Below are positions 14,993 through 24,164 of a stretch of DNA of 64,000 bases, piece after piece. Origin of the DNA: JASSUD01 sp031963225 (lineage in GTDB: Bacteria; Pseudomonadota; Gammaproteobacteria; Burkholderiales; Burkholderiaceae). The stretch is taken from assembly GCA_031963225.1 (NCBI GenBank), contig JASSUD010000004.1, positions 14,635 to 78,634 on the forward strand, given 5' to 3'. How positions within the stretch are numbered: the stretch's first letter is position 1; each line of letters starts with the position of its first letter. A program made the position numbers and the translations under genes. The notes beneath the pieces are model-generated. The model did not search any database and was not told the DNA's origin. It saw only the letters and a list, made by a program, of their open reading frames with translations.

Positions 14993-16081
14993 ATGGACGA
15001 ATTTGTTCAGATTATTGACGTCGTCAAAAAATTCGGTGAGAGCGTTGCGGTGCAACACGTAAGCCTGTCTATTAAGAAAGGCGAGATGTTTGCGCTTTTA
15101 GGTAGCTCAGGCTGTGGCAAATCTACTTTGCTACGCATGCTCGCGGGTTTTGAGCCTATTACGTCAGGGCGCATCTTGCTCGATGGTCAAGATCTGGCAG
15201 CGATGCCGCCTTACAAGCGACCTGTGAACATGATGTTCCAGTCATACGCTTTATTTCCACATATGTCTGTAGAAGCCAATGTGGCATTTGGCTTGAAGCA
15301 GGAAAAAGTACCAAAAGCTGAATTACAAGAACGGGTTGATGCAGCGCTTAGTCTCGTGCAAATGGGTCGTTACGCCAAGCGAAAACCGTATCAACTCTCC
15401 GGTGGGCAGCAGCAGCGCGTAGCGCTCGCTAGAAGCTTGGTAAAACGCCCGAAGCTATTACTGCTTGATGAACCCATGTCCGCATTGGACAAGCAAATTC
15501 GTCAGCGCACGCAAATGGAGCTGGTGGATATTCTTGAGAAAGTGGGGGTGACCTGCATGATGGTCACACATGATCAAGAAGAGGCAATGGCAATGGTAGA
15601 TCGCCTGGCTGTAATGAGCGAAGGCCGCATCGTGCAAGTAGGTACACCTCATGAGATCTACGAATACCCCAACAGCCGTTTTTGCGCAGAATTTATCGGA
15701 TCGACCAATATTTTTATGGGCACGATCGTTGAAGATGAGTCCGATCACGTGTTTATTGAAAGCGCCGATCTCGAGCAGCGTCTATATGTGAACCATGGCG
15801 TTACAGGTGAGCTAGGTATGGATGTGACCATTTCCGTACGCCCAGAACGCGTCGTCGTGACACGTGAAGCGCCTTCACAAGACCATAATTGGACGCGCGG
15901 TAAGGTTAGCAATATTGTCTATATGGGCGGCTACACCGTCTACCATATTGGTTTGCCTTCTGGGCGCAATATCATTGCGAATGTATTGAGCTCTGCACTT
16001 ACAGAAGCAGAATTGCCCACCTATGATGATGAAGTCTGTATTAGTTGGGGGCCGGCTTCAGCGCGGGTATTAACAACATGA
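14993..16081 (+). CDS. potG: Polyamine ABC transporter ATP-binding protein
   Basis: The 362-residue ATPase has Walker A GSSGCGKST (about 37-45), signature LSGGQQQR (about 134-141), Walker B LLLLDEP and switch His in VTHDQEEAMAM. The C-terminal part from about residue 240 is the TOBE-type regulatory domain (ISVRPERVVV). It powers uptake through PotH and PotI. It lies 39 bp after potF, and its stop TGA overlaps the potH start (ATGA), indicating coupled translation. Confidence 0.95.
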   Translation: MDEFVQIIDVVKKFGESVAVQHVSLSIKKGEMFALLGSSGCGKSTLLRMLAGFEPITSGRILLDGQDLAAMPPYKRPVNMMFQSYALFPHMSVEANVAFGLKQEKVPKAELQERVDAALSLVQMGRYAKRKPYQLSGGQQQRVALARSLVKRPKLLLLDEPMSALDKQIRQRTQMELVDILEKVGVTCMMVTHDQEEAMAMVDRLAVMSEGRIVQVGTPHEIYEYPNSRFCAEFIGSTNIFMGTIVEDESDHVFIESADLEQRLYVNHGVTGELGMDVTISVRPERVVVTREAPSQDHNWTRGKVSNIVYMGGYTVYHIGLPSGRNIIANVLSSALTEAELPTYDDEVCISWGPASARVLTT

Positions 16082-17124
16082 GTCAAGCTACTAGCTTTGT
16101 TATTGTGGCTTGTGGTTTTTTGCGCATGCTTTTGGCCGCTCCCGTACGACTGCTCTGGCTGAGTGTGCGCGGGTGCGCAAAAAGTTTATGGGCCGTGTTT
16201 GGGCAGTGCTTTGAATTTGTGGTGCAGCGATTTAATTTGTCTGGCCGCAGTGCGGTAATTGCTGGCCCTTATATTTGGCTTTTGCTTTTCTTTTTCCTGC
16301 CTTTTCTGATTGTTGTAAAAATCAGTTTTGCCGATCTGCGTTTGGGCACCCCGCCTTATACCAGTTTATTCGACCTTAAAGATGGTGTGCTACACATCAC
16401 GCTTTTGCTCTCGCATTATGCGTTTTTAGTAACCGACAGTCTGTACTTTGCGGCGTATTTAAACTCGCTCAAAGTCGCTGCTATCTCGACCTTCTTGTGT
16501 TTATTAATCGGTTATCCGATGGCCTATGCCATCGCGCGCGCGCAACCCAAACACCGCAGCTTGCTATTAATGGCAATGATGCTGCCTTTTTGGACCTCTT
16601 TCCTCATTCGTGTCTATGCATGGATAGGCATACTGAAAAATAATGGTTTGCTTAATCAGTTTTTGATGGCATTAGGAATCATACATACCCCTCTAGAGCT
16701 CTATCATACGAATACTGCGGTATACATTGGTATGGTGTATTCCTATCTGCCATTCCTGGTAATGCCTTTATATGCGCATTTAGTCAAAATGGATTTGAAG
16801 TTGCTAGAAGCTGCTTATGATCTAGGTGCGCGACCCTTCAAAGCTTTTTGGAAAATTACGCTGCCCTTGTCTAAAAACGGGATTATTGCAGGCTGTTTGC
16901 TCGTGTTTATTCCTGCAGCAGGTGAGTACGTTATTCCCGAATTATTAGGTGGGGCCAATACCTTGATGATTGGTCGTGTAATGTGGGATGAATTTTTCAA
17001 TAATGCCGATTGGCCCATGGCTTCTGCTGTGACGTGCGCGATGGTTTTGTTATTGCTAGTGCCTATGGCAGGCTTCCAGCATTTCCAGACCAAAGAGCTA
17101 GAGAAAAAGTTAGAGAAGAGATAG
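16078..17124 (+). CDS. potH: Polyamine ABC transporter permease, first subunit
   Basis: Starting at ATG 16078, which overlaps the potG stop, the protein has 348 residues, about 30 more than E. coli PotH; the excess is an N-terminal stretch before the first helix IAGPYIWLLLFFFLPFLIVV. About six helices follow. The coupling loop LEAAYDLGARPFKAFWKITLPLS matches the EAA motif. A later start would shorten the tail, so the first ~50 residues are uncertain. Confidence 0.93.
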   Translation: MSQATSFVIVACGFLRMLLAAPVRLLWLSVRGCAKSLWAVFGQCFEFVVQRFNLSGRSAVIAGPYIWLLLFFFLPFLIVVKISFADLRLGTPPYTSLFDLKDGVLHITLLLSHYAFLVTDSLYFAAYLNSLKVAAISTFLCLLIGYPMAYAIARAQPKHRSLLLMAMMLPFWTSFLIRVYAWIGILKNNGLLNQFLMALGIIHTPLELYHTNTAVYIGMVYSYLPFLVMPLYAHLVKMDLKLLEAAYDLGARPFKAFWKITLPLSKNGIIAGCLLVFIPAAGEYVIPELLGGANTLMIGRVMWDEFFNNADWPMASAVTCAMVLLLLVPMAGFQHFQTKELEKKLEKR

Positions 17125-17129
17125 CTCCG

Positions 17130-17969
17130 ATGACCCGATCCGCAAGACGTTCTTCTCCTATTTCCCCTATTCGAGCCTTGTCGCTTATTGTGGGATTCCT
17201 ATTTCTATATGCGCCTATCATCAGTGTAGTGGTGTACTCTTTTAACGCGTCTACCCTGTCAACGGTGTGGACGCACTTTTCATTGAAGTGGTATGGCGAG
17301 TTGTTTCGCGATCAAGAGTTATTGAATGCAGCCTGGCTTTCTTTGCGCATTGCGATAATGACCGCTTGCGCATCGGTAGCACTGGGTACATGGGCGGGTT
17401 TTGTACTTGCACGTATGGGGCGTTTTCGAGGAGCTACCCTCTATAGCGCTATGATCAATGCTCCACTCGTAATCCCTGAAGTGATTCAGGGTATTTCTTT
17501 GCTACTGCTATTTATTGAGCTAGGTAACTGGTTAGGCTGGCCCAAAGAACGAGGCATGTTAATGATTTGGGTGGGGCATGTGGTGTTGTGTATGTCCTAT
17601 GTCGCCGTGATTGTGCAATCTCGCGTGCGTGAGCTTAATCACTCTCTAGAAGAGGCCGCACTGGATCTGGGAGCAACACCTTTTAGAGTATTTTTTAGCG
17701 TGACCCTGCCGCTTATTTCACAAGCGCTTATGGCAGGCTGGCTGCTTTCTTTTACGCTCTCAATGGATGATTTAATCCTGTCGGCTTTTCTGTCTGGCCC
17801 CGGTTCTACGACGTTGCCGCTAGTGGTATTTTCTCGAGTGCGCTTGGGTATTAACCCCGAAATTAATGCGCTAGCTACGCTGTTTATTACCTTTATTACA
17901 GTAAGTGTCATTGTAATAAATCGCCTTTTAAGTGGCTCTGAACAACGCCGGATGATGAAAATCGTCTAA
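17130..17969 (+). CDS. potI: Polyamine ABC transporter permease, second subunit
   Basis: Starting at ATG 17130, six bases after the potH stop, the protein has 279 residues (E. coli PotI 281). First helix ALSLIVGFLFLYAPIISVVVYSFN; EAA loop LEEAALDLGATPFRVFFSVTLP (about 172-193); FTLSMDDLILSAFLSGPGSTTLP is the conserved segment of PotI/PotC. The potFGHI set is complete, so polyamine import is probably functional. A worn family A-like trace (TGCATATTGGGG, about 17980) follows in the 192-base gap before sucA. Confidence 0.95.
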   Translation: MTRSARRSSPISPIRALSLIVGFLFLYAPIISVVVYSFNASTLSTVWTHFSLKWYGELFRDQELLNAAWLSLRIAIMTACASVALGTWAGFVLARMGRFRGATLYSAMINAPLVIPEVIQGISLLLLFIELGNWLGWPKERGMLMIWVGHVVLCMSYVAVIVQSRVRELNHSLEEAALDLGATPFRVFFSVTLPLISQALMAGWLLSFTLSMDDLILSAFLSGPGSTTLPLVVFSRVRLGINPEINALATLFITFITVSVIVINRLLSGSEQRRMMKIV

Positions 17970-18161
17970 AAAATGTCTTGCATATTGGGGTTTCAACATC
18001 CCCCCAACAACATAATTTGATACCCTCTATGCCGCGGGTATTGAAGACATTTAAGAATGTGCCTGCGGCCTTTTAAAAAAGGCTTCAGACTGTACTAGGT
18101 AACTAGATGTGGCCACTGTGCCGCTGTATGGATCCATTTTGATCAAGAATCTGAAAAGAAA

Positions 18162-21080
18162 ATGAGTGTGAAAGAAAGGATGAGTGCGTTGCAATCAAGT
18201 GCCTATTTATTTGGCGGGAATGCAGCGTATCTCGAAGAGCTGTATGAGGCGTATCTGGATAATCCCGCTTCGGTTTCCGAGAACTGGCGAGATTATTTTG
18301 AAACTTTGAGTAATTTGCAGGCGGTAGATGGATCACGTTCTAGCGATATTGCCCATAGCGCTATTATTGAATCCTTCGCGCAGCGCGCGAAATCGAGTGC
18401 AGCGCATCGCGCTTCAGTACAACCGGTTAATGCTGCAGCTGCAGATGCACAAGCACTCGCTGCGTCTGGCAAACAAGTCTATGTACAAGCTTTAGTTGAT
18501 GCCTATCGCTTTCTAGGCGCCCGTTGGGCCAATCTGGATCCGCTCAAACGTCGCGAGCGTCCTCTTCTACCTGAGTTAGAACCTTCTTTTTATGGCTTGA
18601 CCGAAGCCGATATGGATCAAACTTTCCATGCCGGCGATTTGTATTTTGGTTTTGAAACCGCCACGTTACGTGAAATTGTGCAAGCATTGCGTGATACCTA
18701 CTGCGGCTCGATCGGCGCAGAATTTATGTATATCAGCGATCCTGAGCAAAAACGCTGGTGGAAAGAGCGCCTTGAATCGGTACGTGCCACACCCGCCTTC
18801 TCCATAGAAAAGAAAAAACACATCCTCGAGCGCCTCGTAGCAGCGGAAGGGCTGGAGCAATATCTGCACACCCGCTATGTGGGCCAAAAACGTTTCTCCC
18901 TCGAAGGAGGAGAGAGCTTTATTGCTGCAATGGACGAACTAGTCCATCGCGCAGGCTCCCAAGGGGTGCAAGAAATTGTTATTGGAATGGCACACCGAGG
19001 CCGTCTCAATCTATTGGTCAATACGTTGGGCAAAATGCCTGCCGATTTGTTTGCAGAATTTGAAGGCAAGCATACCGAAGAATTATCCGCCGGGGATGTG
19101 AAATATCACAAAGGATTCTCCAGCGATATTTCCACGGAAAAGGGTCCTGTACACTTATCGCTAGCCTTTAACCCCTCCCATTTGGAAATCGTGAACCCCG
19201 TGGTCGAAGGCTCTGCCAAAGCCCGGATGGATAGACGAAAGGATGCGTCAGGAGAGACCGTCTTACCCGTGCAAGTGCACGGCGATGCTGCATTTGCAGG
19301 GCAGGGCGTGGTGATGGAAACCCTGAATTTGGCGCAGACACGCGGCTATGGCACACACGGCACTGTCCACTTGATCATCAACAATCAGATCGGCTTTACG
19401 ACCTCTGATCCTCGCGATGCACGCTCGACTACCTACTGCTCTGACGTAGTAAAAATGATCGAAGCGCCCGTGCTCCATGTAAATGGGGATGATCCAGAGA
19501 GCGTAGTCTTGGCGATGCAGCTTGCCGTAGATTTCCGGATGCAATTTCATAAAGACGTTGTCATCGATATCGTGTGTTTCCGCAAATTGGGCCACAACGA
19601 ACAAGACACCCCTGCGGTAACTCAGCCTTTGATGTACCAGAAAATTGGAAAACACGCTGGTACTCGTAAACTCTATGCAAAACGTCTGTTAGAGCAAGGT
19701 GCTATTACAGAAGGGGAAGATCAGGCATATGGAGAGCGTTACCGCGCCGCATTAGATGCAGGCCACCATACGGTTGATCCTGTTTTATCTAATTATAAAA
19801 ACCAGTACGGCATCAACTGGGCTCCTTTCCTTAATCAACCTTGGACAGATGCAGCCGATACAGCCGTTCCTCTGCAAGAACTCAAACGCTTAGCCGAGCG
19901 CATCACCGATATTCCAGAGAGTTTCAAAGTGCATCCTCTGGTAGAGCGAGTCCTCAAAGACCGACGTGTGATGGGGCAAGGTAATCAAGCGCTAGACTGG
20001 GGAATGGCCGAGCATCTCGCCTTTGCTTCTTTGGTTGCATCGGGTTGTGCTATCCGTTTAACTGGGCAAGATAGTGGCCGCGGCACTTTCTCACACCGCC
20101 ATGCGGTGCTGCATGATCAGAACCGCGAACGCTGGAATGATGGTAGCTACATCCCATTACAAAATATTGCAGAGACTCAAGCTCCGTTTACGGTGATTGA
20201 TTCGGTGCTCTCTGAAGAAGCCGTGCTAGGTTTTGAATACGGCTACTCCACTACAGAGCCCAACACCTTTGTACTGTGGGAAGCTCAATTTGGTGACTTT
20301 GCCAATGGCGCACAGGTCGTAATCGATCAGTTTATTTCGTCCGGAGAAGCAAAGTGGGGCCGCGTATGTGGCCTGACAATGCTCTTGCCGCATGGCTATG
20401 AAGGCCAAGGCCCAGAGCACTCTTCTGCGCGTATGGAGCGTTATTTGCAACTGTGTGCAGATAACAATATGCAAGTGGTTCAGCCTACCACCCCTGCGCA
20501 AATTTTCCATGTGCTGCGCCGTCAAATGATTCGCACGGTGCGTAAGCCTTTAATCGTGATGACACCTAAATCCTTGTTGCGTCATAAAGGAGCGGTGAGT
20601 GATCTCTCTGAACTGGCAACAGGCGGCTTCCAAACGGTGATAGGGGAATCTGACAAAACATTTGAAATTGCGGATCCTAAAAAAGTTAAGCGTGTAATCG
20701 CCTGCTCCGGTCGTGTTTATTATGATTTGATTGCACATCGTAAACAGATAGAACGTCAAGATGTAGCTATTCTGCGTGTAGAGCAACTCTATCCCTTCCC
20801 CCAACAAGCATTTGAAACCGAGCTCAAAAAGTATGCAAATACTTCCGAGTTGGTATGGGTACAGGATGAGCCACAAAACCAAGGTCCTTGGACTTCGGTA
20901 GAACACAACTTGATCGATGCGTTAAAAGCCGTCCACAAAAATGGCTATAAGCTAGCGTATAGCGGTCGTGCCGTGTGTGCCTCTCCTTCAGTGGGGTATT
21001 TTGCTAAACACGTCGAGCAGCAAAAAGAATTACTCGACAGCGCATTTGGCAGCATTACCAACCCCGTTGCTGAAAAATAG
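18162..21080 (+). CDS. sucA: 2-oxoglutarate dehydrogenase E1 component
   Basis: The 972-residue thiamine-diphosphate enzyme decarboxylates 2-oxoglutarate and passes succinyl to the E2 lipoyl arm. N-terminal SSAYLFGGNAAYLEELYEAY is the E1o E2-binding helix. Thiamine-site segments GMAHRGRLNLL (about 276) and HGDAAFAGQGVVMETL (about 373). LPHGYEGQGPEHSSARMERYLQ and the late WVQDEPQNQGPW are E1o marks. Starts at ATG 18162 or 18180. It is followed by odhB after 138 bp. Confidence 0.97.
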   Translation: MSVKERMSALQSSAYLFGGNAAYLEELYEAYLDNPASVSENWRDYFETLSNLQAVDGSRSSDIAHSAIIESFAQRAKSSAAHRASVQPVNAAAADAQALAASGKQVYVQALVDAYRFLGARWANLDPLKRRERPLLPELEPSFYGLTEADMDQTFHAGDLYFGFETATLREIVQALRDTYCGSIGAEFMYISDPEQKRWWKERLESVRATPAFSIEKKKHILERLVAAEGLEQYLHTRYVGQKRFSLEGGESFIAAMDELVHRAGSQGVQEIVIGMAHRGRLNLLVNTLGKMPADLFAEFEGKHTEELSAGDVKYHKGFSSDISTEKGPVHLSLAFNPSHLEIVNPVVEGSAKARMDRRKDASGETVLPVQVHGDAAFAGQGVVMETLNLAQTRGYGTHGTVHLIINNQIGFTTSDPRDARSTTYCSDVVKMIEAPVLHVNGDDPESVVLAMQLAVDFRMQFHKDVVIDIVCFRKLGHNEQDTPAVTQPLMYQKIGKHAGTRKLYAKRLLEQGAITEGEDQAYGERYRAALDAGHHTVDPVLSNYKNQYGINWAPFLNQPWTDAADTAVPLQELKRLAERITDIPESFKVHPLVERVLKDRRVMGQGNQALDWGMAEHLAFASLVASGCAIRLTGQDSGRGTFSHRHAVLHDQNRERWNDGSYIPLQNIAETQAPFTVIDSVLSEEAVLGFEYGYSTTEPNTFVLWEAQFGDFANGAQVVIDQFISSGEAKWGRVCGLTMLLPHGYEGQGPEHSSARMERYLQLCADNNMQVVQPTTPAQIFHVLRRQMIRTVRKPLIVMTPKSLLRHKGAVSDLSELATGGFQTVIGESDKTFEIADPKKVKRVIACSGRVYYDLIAHRKQIERQDVAILRVEQLYPFPQQAFETELKKYANTSELVWVQDEPQNQGPWTSVEHNLIDALKAVHKNGYKLAYSGRAVCASPSVGYFAKHVEQQKELLDSAFGSITNPVAEK

Positions 21081-21218
21081 GATCAGCGTGCGCATGTAAA
21101 ATGCGTACCTAAGATACAAGCTCAACCTACTTACGCTCAAGAAAATTTAGAATCTGCTCATAATCTGTCTACTTAAAAACGGATACCTGAGCAGATCCCC
21201 AAAAATTCAGGAAAAAAA

Positions 21219-22472
21219 ATGTCGATTATCGAAGTCAAAGTCCCTCAACTCTCCGAGTCCGTTGCCGAAGCAACATTATTAAAATGGCTCAAACACCCCG
21301 GTGAAGCAGTTGAGCGCGATGAAACCATCATCGAAATTGAAACAGACAAAGTCGTGCTTGAAGTTCCTGCTCCTGCCGCTGGCGTGATTGCCCAGGTTTT
21401 AAGAAATGATGGCGATACCGTGGTAACTGAAGAAGTCATCGCCACTATCGACACAGAAGCAAAAGAGAGTTTGAGCCCCACCCAGGTTCAACCTGTTGCA
21501 GCCACGGATGATAAAGCTGCCTCAGCTTCCTCCTCCAAGTCTGCCAGTGCAATGCCTTCTGCTGCCAAACTCCTCAATGAAAAAGACATTTCCAAAGACA
21601 GCCTGCAAGGAAGCGGCCGTGACGGACGCATCACAAAAGCAGATGCGTTAGCCATCGTGCAAGGCCAGGCTCCCAATGCCAGCGCTTCAAGCGCTGTAGC
21701 AAAAGCCCCTTCTGCACCAGCAAAATCCGCTAGCCCCCTCCCTACAACCCCCTCCCTTGCCTCTTTGGGTGGGCGTTTTGAGCAACGCGTGCCAATGTCT
21801 CGCCTACGCGCCCGCATTGCAGAGCGCTTGATCGAATCTCAACAAACCAATGCCATCCTAACGACCTTTAACGAGGTCAATATGCAAGCCGTTATCGACT
21901 TGCGGGCAAAATACAAAGATAAATTTGAAAAACAACACGGCGTACGCTTGGGCTTTATGTCCTTCTTCGTAAAAGCCGCTGTCCACGCGCTAAAAAAATA
22001 CCCCATCATCAATGCTTCTGTAGATGGTCATGACATTGTGTATCACGACTATTTCGATATCGGTATCGCAGTAGGCTCCCCCCGCGGATTAGTTGTACCC
22101 ATCCTGCGTGATGTAGACCAAATGAACCTCGCAGATATCGAGAAAAAAGTAGCGGAATACGGTCAAAAAGCCAAAGATGGTAAATTAACGCTAGAAGAAC
22201 TCACCGGCGGCACCTTTTCCATCTCCAACGGCGGTGTATTTGGCTCCATGCTATCCACCCCCATCATCAACCCCCCTCAATCAGCAATTTTGGGTGTACA
22301 CGCAACCAAAGAACGCGCCGTAGTAGAAAATGGCCAAGTCGTCGTGCGTCCTATGAACTACCTAGCCATGTCCTACGACCACCGCATCATCGATGGCCGT
22401 GAAGCCGTACTAGGTTTGGTAGCGATGAAAGAAGCACTGGAAGACCCTGCTTCTTTGTTGTTTGATTTGTAA
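21219..22472 (+). CDS. odhB: 2-oxoglutarate dehydrogenase E2, dihydrolipoamide succinyltransferase
   Basis: The 417-residue protein has a lipoyl domain (1-78) with the lipoylated Lys44 in ETDKVVLEV, an Ala/Ser/Pro-rich linker, a peripheral E1/E3-binding domain (about 107-142, PSAAKLLNEKDI...GRDGRITKADAL), a second linker, and the catalytic domain from about 190 with SYDHRIIDGREAV (His388, Asp392). It carries the succinyl group to CoA. In Burkholderia an E3 gene (lpdA/odhL) follows; here a terminator and tatD follow instead, so E3 must be elsewhere. Confidence 0.97.
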   Translation: MSIIEVKVPQLSESVAEATLLKWLKHPGEAVERDETIIEIETDKVVLEVPAPAAGVIAQVLRNDGDTVVTEEVIATIDTEAKESLSPTQVQPVAATDDKAASASSSKSASAMPSAAKLLNEKDISKDSLQGSGRDGRITKADALAIVQGQAPNASASSAVAKAPSAPAKSASPLPTTPSLASLGGRFEQRVPMSRLRARIAERLIESQQTNAILTTFNEVNMQAVIDLRAKYKDKFEKQHGVRLGFMSFFVKAAVHALKKYPIINASVDGHDIVYHDYFDIGIAVGSPRGLVVPILRDVDQMNLADIEKKVAEYGQKAKDGKLTLEELTGGTFSISNGGVFGSMLSTPIINPPQSAILGVHATKERAVVENGQVVVRPMNYLAMSYDHRIIDGREAVLGLVAMKEALEDPASLLFDL

Positions 22473-22513
22473 GCTGTAAGTATTTGTAGTTTGCTCTGAA
22501 GACTACCCAGCAT

Positions 22514-22547
22514 AAAAAAACCTCTTGATTTTTCAAGAGGTTTTTTT
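22514..22547. terminator. Rho-independent terminator after odhB
   Basis: AAAAAAACCTCTTG, loop ATTTTT, CAAGAGG then seven T. The A tract on the other side makes it able to act in both directions. It closes sucA-odhB. Confidence 0.92.
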
Positions 22548-22609
22548 ATGGGGGTGTAAGATTAGGTGACTACCTAGTCAGTCCTGAAAAATTCTGCAAG
22601 TCATATCCC

Positions 22610-23473
22610 ATGATGATCGATACGCACTGCCATTTAGATGCTCCCGCTTTTGATGTAGATCGAGAGGAGCTTGTGCATCAAGCTCGGGCACTTGGCGTAG
22701 GGCGTATGGTCATTCCTGCGGTATCGCCTAACCGTTTTGAAATAGTGCGGGCTATGGCACATAGTTTGCCTGGGATGGGGTATGCGTTGGGGGTGCATCC
22801 GTGGTTTGTGCAGCCTGGGCAGTTAGTGCGTGTGGATCCTGCGTGCTGTGCAGTACTGCTGCAAGAGCATGAGAAAAAAAATACCTTGGAGCAGGCCATT
22901 TCCACGCTAGCTTCAGCGCTTGAACGTTATCGCGATGATCCTTGCCTAGTTGCTGTGGGTGAAATAGGGTTGGATGGAGGGGTGGCAGGGCTAGATGAGG
23001 CCGCACAGCATTATTTGTATGCCGCACAACTTAAGCTGGCTCGTGACTTTGATTTGCCTGTACTGTGTCATGTGCATAAAGCACAAGATCAGGTATTAAA
23101 AGGGCTGCGCCGTTTTGGAGTGAAACAAGGTATAGCCCATGCATTTAACGGTAGCGTACAACAGGCTCAAGCTTTTTTGGCGCAAGGTTTAAAGCTTGGC
23201 TTGGGTGGGCAGTTAACGTATAGCCGCGCGCAGCGCGTGCGCCGTTTGGCTGTGGAGTTGCCTCTCGAAGCCATCGTGCTGGAAACGGATGCACCAGATC
23301 AACCTCCTGCCTGGTGCTCTGAGTCCAGACCTCCTCGCAATACCCCTGTCGAGATAGTCCGTATAGCCCAAACCCTGGCAGATCTGCGCGCCATCGATAT
23401 AGAAGAATTGGCAGTCTGCACAACGGCTAATGCCTATAGCGCTTTACCTCGCCTACAGTTCGCACTCCCATAA
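22610..23473 (+). CDS. TatD-family metal-dependent hydrolase (YjjV-like)
   Basis: The 287-residue TIM-barrel hydrolase has the metal ligands in order: THCHLD (residues 5-10), VAVGEIGLDGG (Glu), LCHVHKA (His), AHAFNGS (His) and LETDAPD (Asp near 226). TatD-type enzymes are DNases or esterases; the substrate of this subfamily is not established. Start ATG 22610 or 22613. Its 3' end is duplicated 640 bp downstream (see 23991-24120), so the present C-terminus may be a replaced copy. Confidence 0.88.
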   Translation: MMIDTHCHLDAPAFDVDREELVHQARALGVGRMVIPAVSPNRFEIVRAMAHSLPGMGYALGVHPWFVQPGQLVRVDPACCAVLLQEHEKKNTLEQAISTLASALERYRDDPCLVAVGEIGLDGGVAGLDEAAQHYLYAAQLKLARDFDLPVLCHVHKAQDQVLKGLRRFGVKQGIAHAFNGSVQQAQAFLAQGLKLGLGGQLTYSRAQRVRRLAVELPLEAIVLETDAPDQPPAWCSESRPPRNTPVEIVRIAQTLADLRAIDIEELAVCTTANAYSALPRLQFALP

Positions 23474-23573
23474 TTGGGTATATAGCTGTCAAACGGCAAT
23501 TTTGGACGTATACGTAACCAAAAAGCGTGCAGTATTAGCCTTCTTTAGAAACCCTATGGCGGTGACATTCCTG

Positions 23574-23607
23574 GTAGGTTGGTGGTGACGAAGGAACTCC
23601 AACATGC
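23574..23607 (+). repeat. Single family A arm after tatD
   Basis: GTAGGTTGGTGGTGACGAAG...CATGC, with one change (AACTCC for AACCCC). No inverted partner is near; the usual tail (CTCCTTGATAACCAGCTTACG) follows. It is inside the segment flanked by the two tatD 3' copies. Confidence 0.85.
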
Positions 23608-23658
23608 ACGCCATGGGCTCCTTGATAACCAGCTTACGATTATTTAAAGGCAAAAAGC

Positions 23659-23955
23659 ATGTCTGAAGCTAATATTATTGTTCGAGTAGAGGATGAGTTG
23701 AAGAAGGCTTTTTCTAAGGCAGCGAAAATGGCTGATAGGACCGTCTCGCAATTATTACGTGATTTCATGCGAGATTTTGTAAAGACACAGCTTGAAAAAG
23801 CAGAATACGACGCTTGGGTTCGCAGTAAAGTAGCAGAAGGGATGGCAGATGTCCGTTGTGGTCGAGTCAAATCCAGTGAAGAAGTCGAGGCTTATTTTGC
23901 TGCTAAACGGGCAGCTACTTTACAAAAAATGAGCGAGAGTTCCAGTGAAGCTTGA
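23659..23955 (+). CDS. Ribbon-helix-helix antitoxin, RelB/ParD-like
   Basis: The 98-residue protein begins NIIVRVEDELKKAFSKAAKMADRTVSQLLRDFMRDF, the form of a ribbon-helix-helix antitoxin: one beta strand with alternating residues, then two helices (about 5-40). The rest is a charged helical tail of the kind that wraps the toxin. AAAGG precedes ATG 23659. Its stop overlaps a GTG that opens a truncated ParE/RelE-like frame (23945-23992), so this is an antitoxin that has lost its partner. It may still bind its own promoter. Confidence 0.75.
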   Translation: MSEANIIVRVEDELKKAFSKAAKMADRTVSQLLRDFMRDFVKTQLEKAEYDAWVRSKVAEGMADVRCGRVKSSEEVEAYFAAKRAATLQKMSESSSEA

Positions 23956-23992
23956 ATGGGCCTTGGCAGCGCTTGCTGACCGGGAAAGTTGA
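23945..23992 (+). pseudogene. Remnant of a ParE/RelE-type toxin gene
   Basis: Starting at GTG 23945, overlapping the antitoxin stop, the frame reads VKLEWALAALADRES and then TGA. ParE/RelE toxins of this antitoxin class typically begin (M/V)K(L/I)xWTxxALADREAI, so only the first 15 codons survive. The following sequence is the duplicated tatD end. The toxin was cut off by that junction. Confidence 0.6.
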
Positions 23993-24120
23993 GATAGGGC
24001 ATATGCCTAAACCCTGGCAAATCTGAGCACCATCGATATAGAAGAATTGGCAGTCTGCACAACGGCTAATGCCTATAGCGCTTTACCTCGCCTACAGTTA
24101 GCGCTCCCATAATCAGGTAT
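23991..24120 (+). pseudogene. Duplicated 3' end of tatD
   Basis: This 130-base segment matches 23351-23481 at most positions, with a one-base deletion near its start. It still reads TLANLSTIDIEELAVCTTAN (versus TLADLRAIDIEELAVCTTAN in tatD) and ends at the same stop. The two copies flank about 510 bp containing a family A arm and the antitoxin/toxin remnant, as expected if that segment came in with a partial tatD copy. The version here may be the older terminus of tatD. Confidence 0.85.
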
Positions 24121-24140
24121 GCGACCGTTTTGTCGGTCGC
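24121..24140. other. Short perfect hairpin before comEC
   Basis: GCGACCG, loop TTTTGT, CGGTCGC. Seven perfect base pairs, GC-rich, no T tract. It sits directly at the end of the tatD duplicate and 24 bases before the comEC start, so it is in the comEC leader. Confidence 0.6.
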
Positions 24141-24164
24141 CCATGAGCGTGGGGGAGGGCAGCA

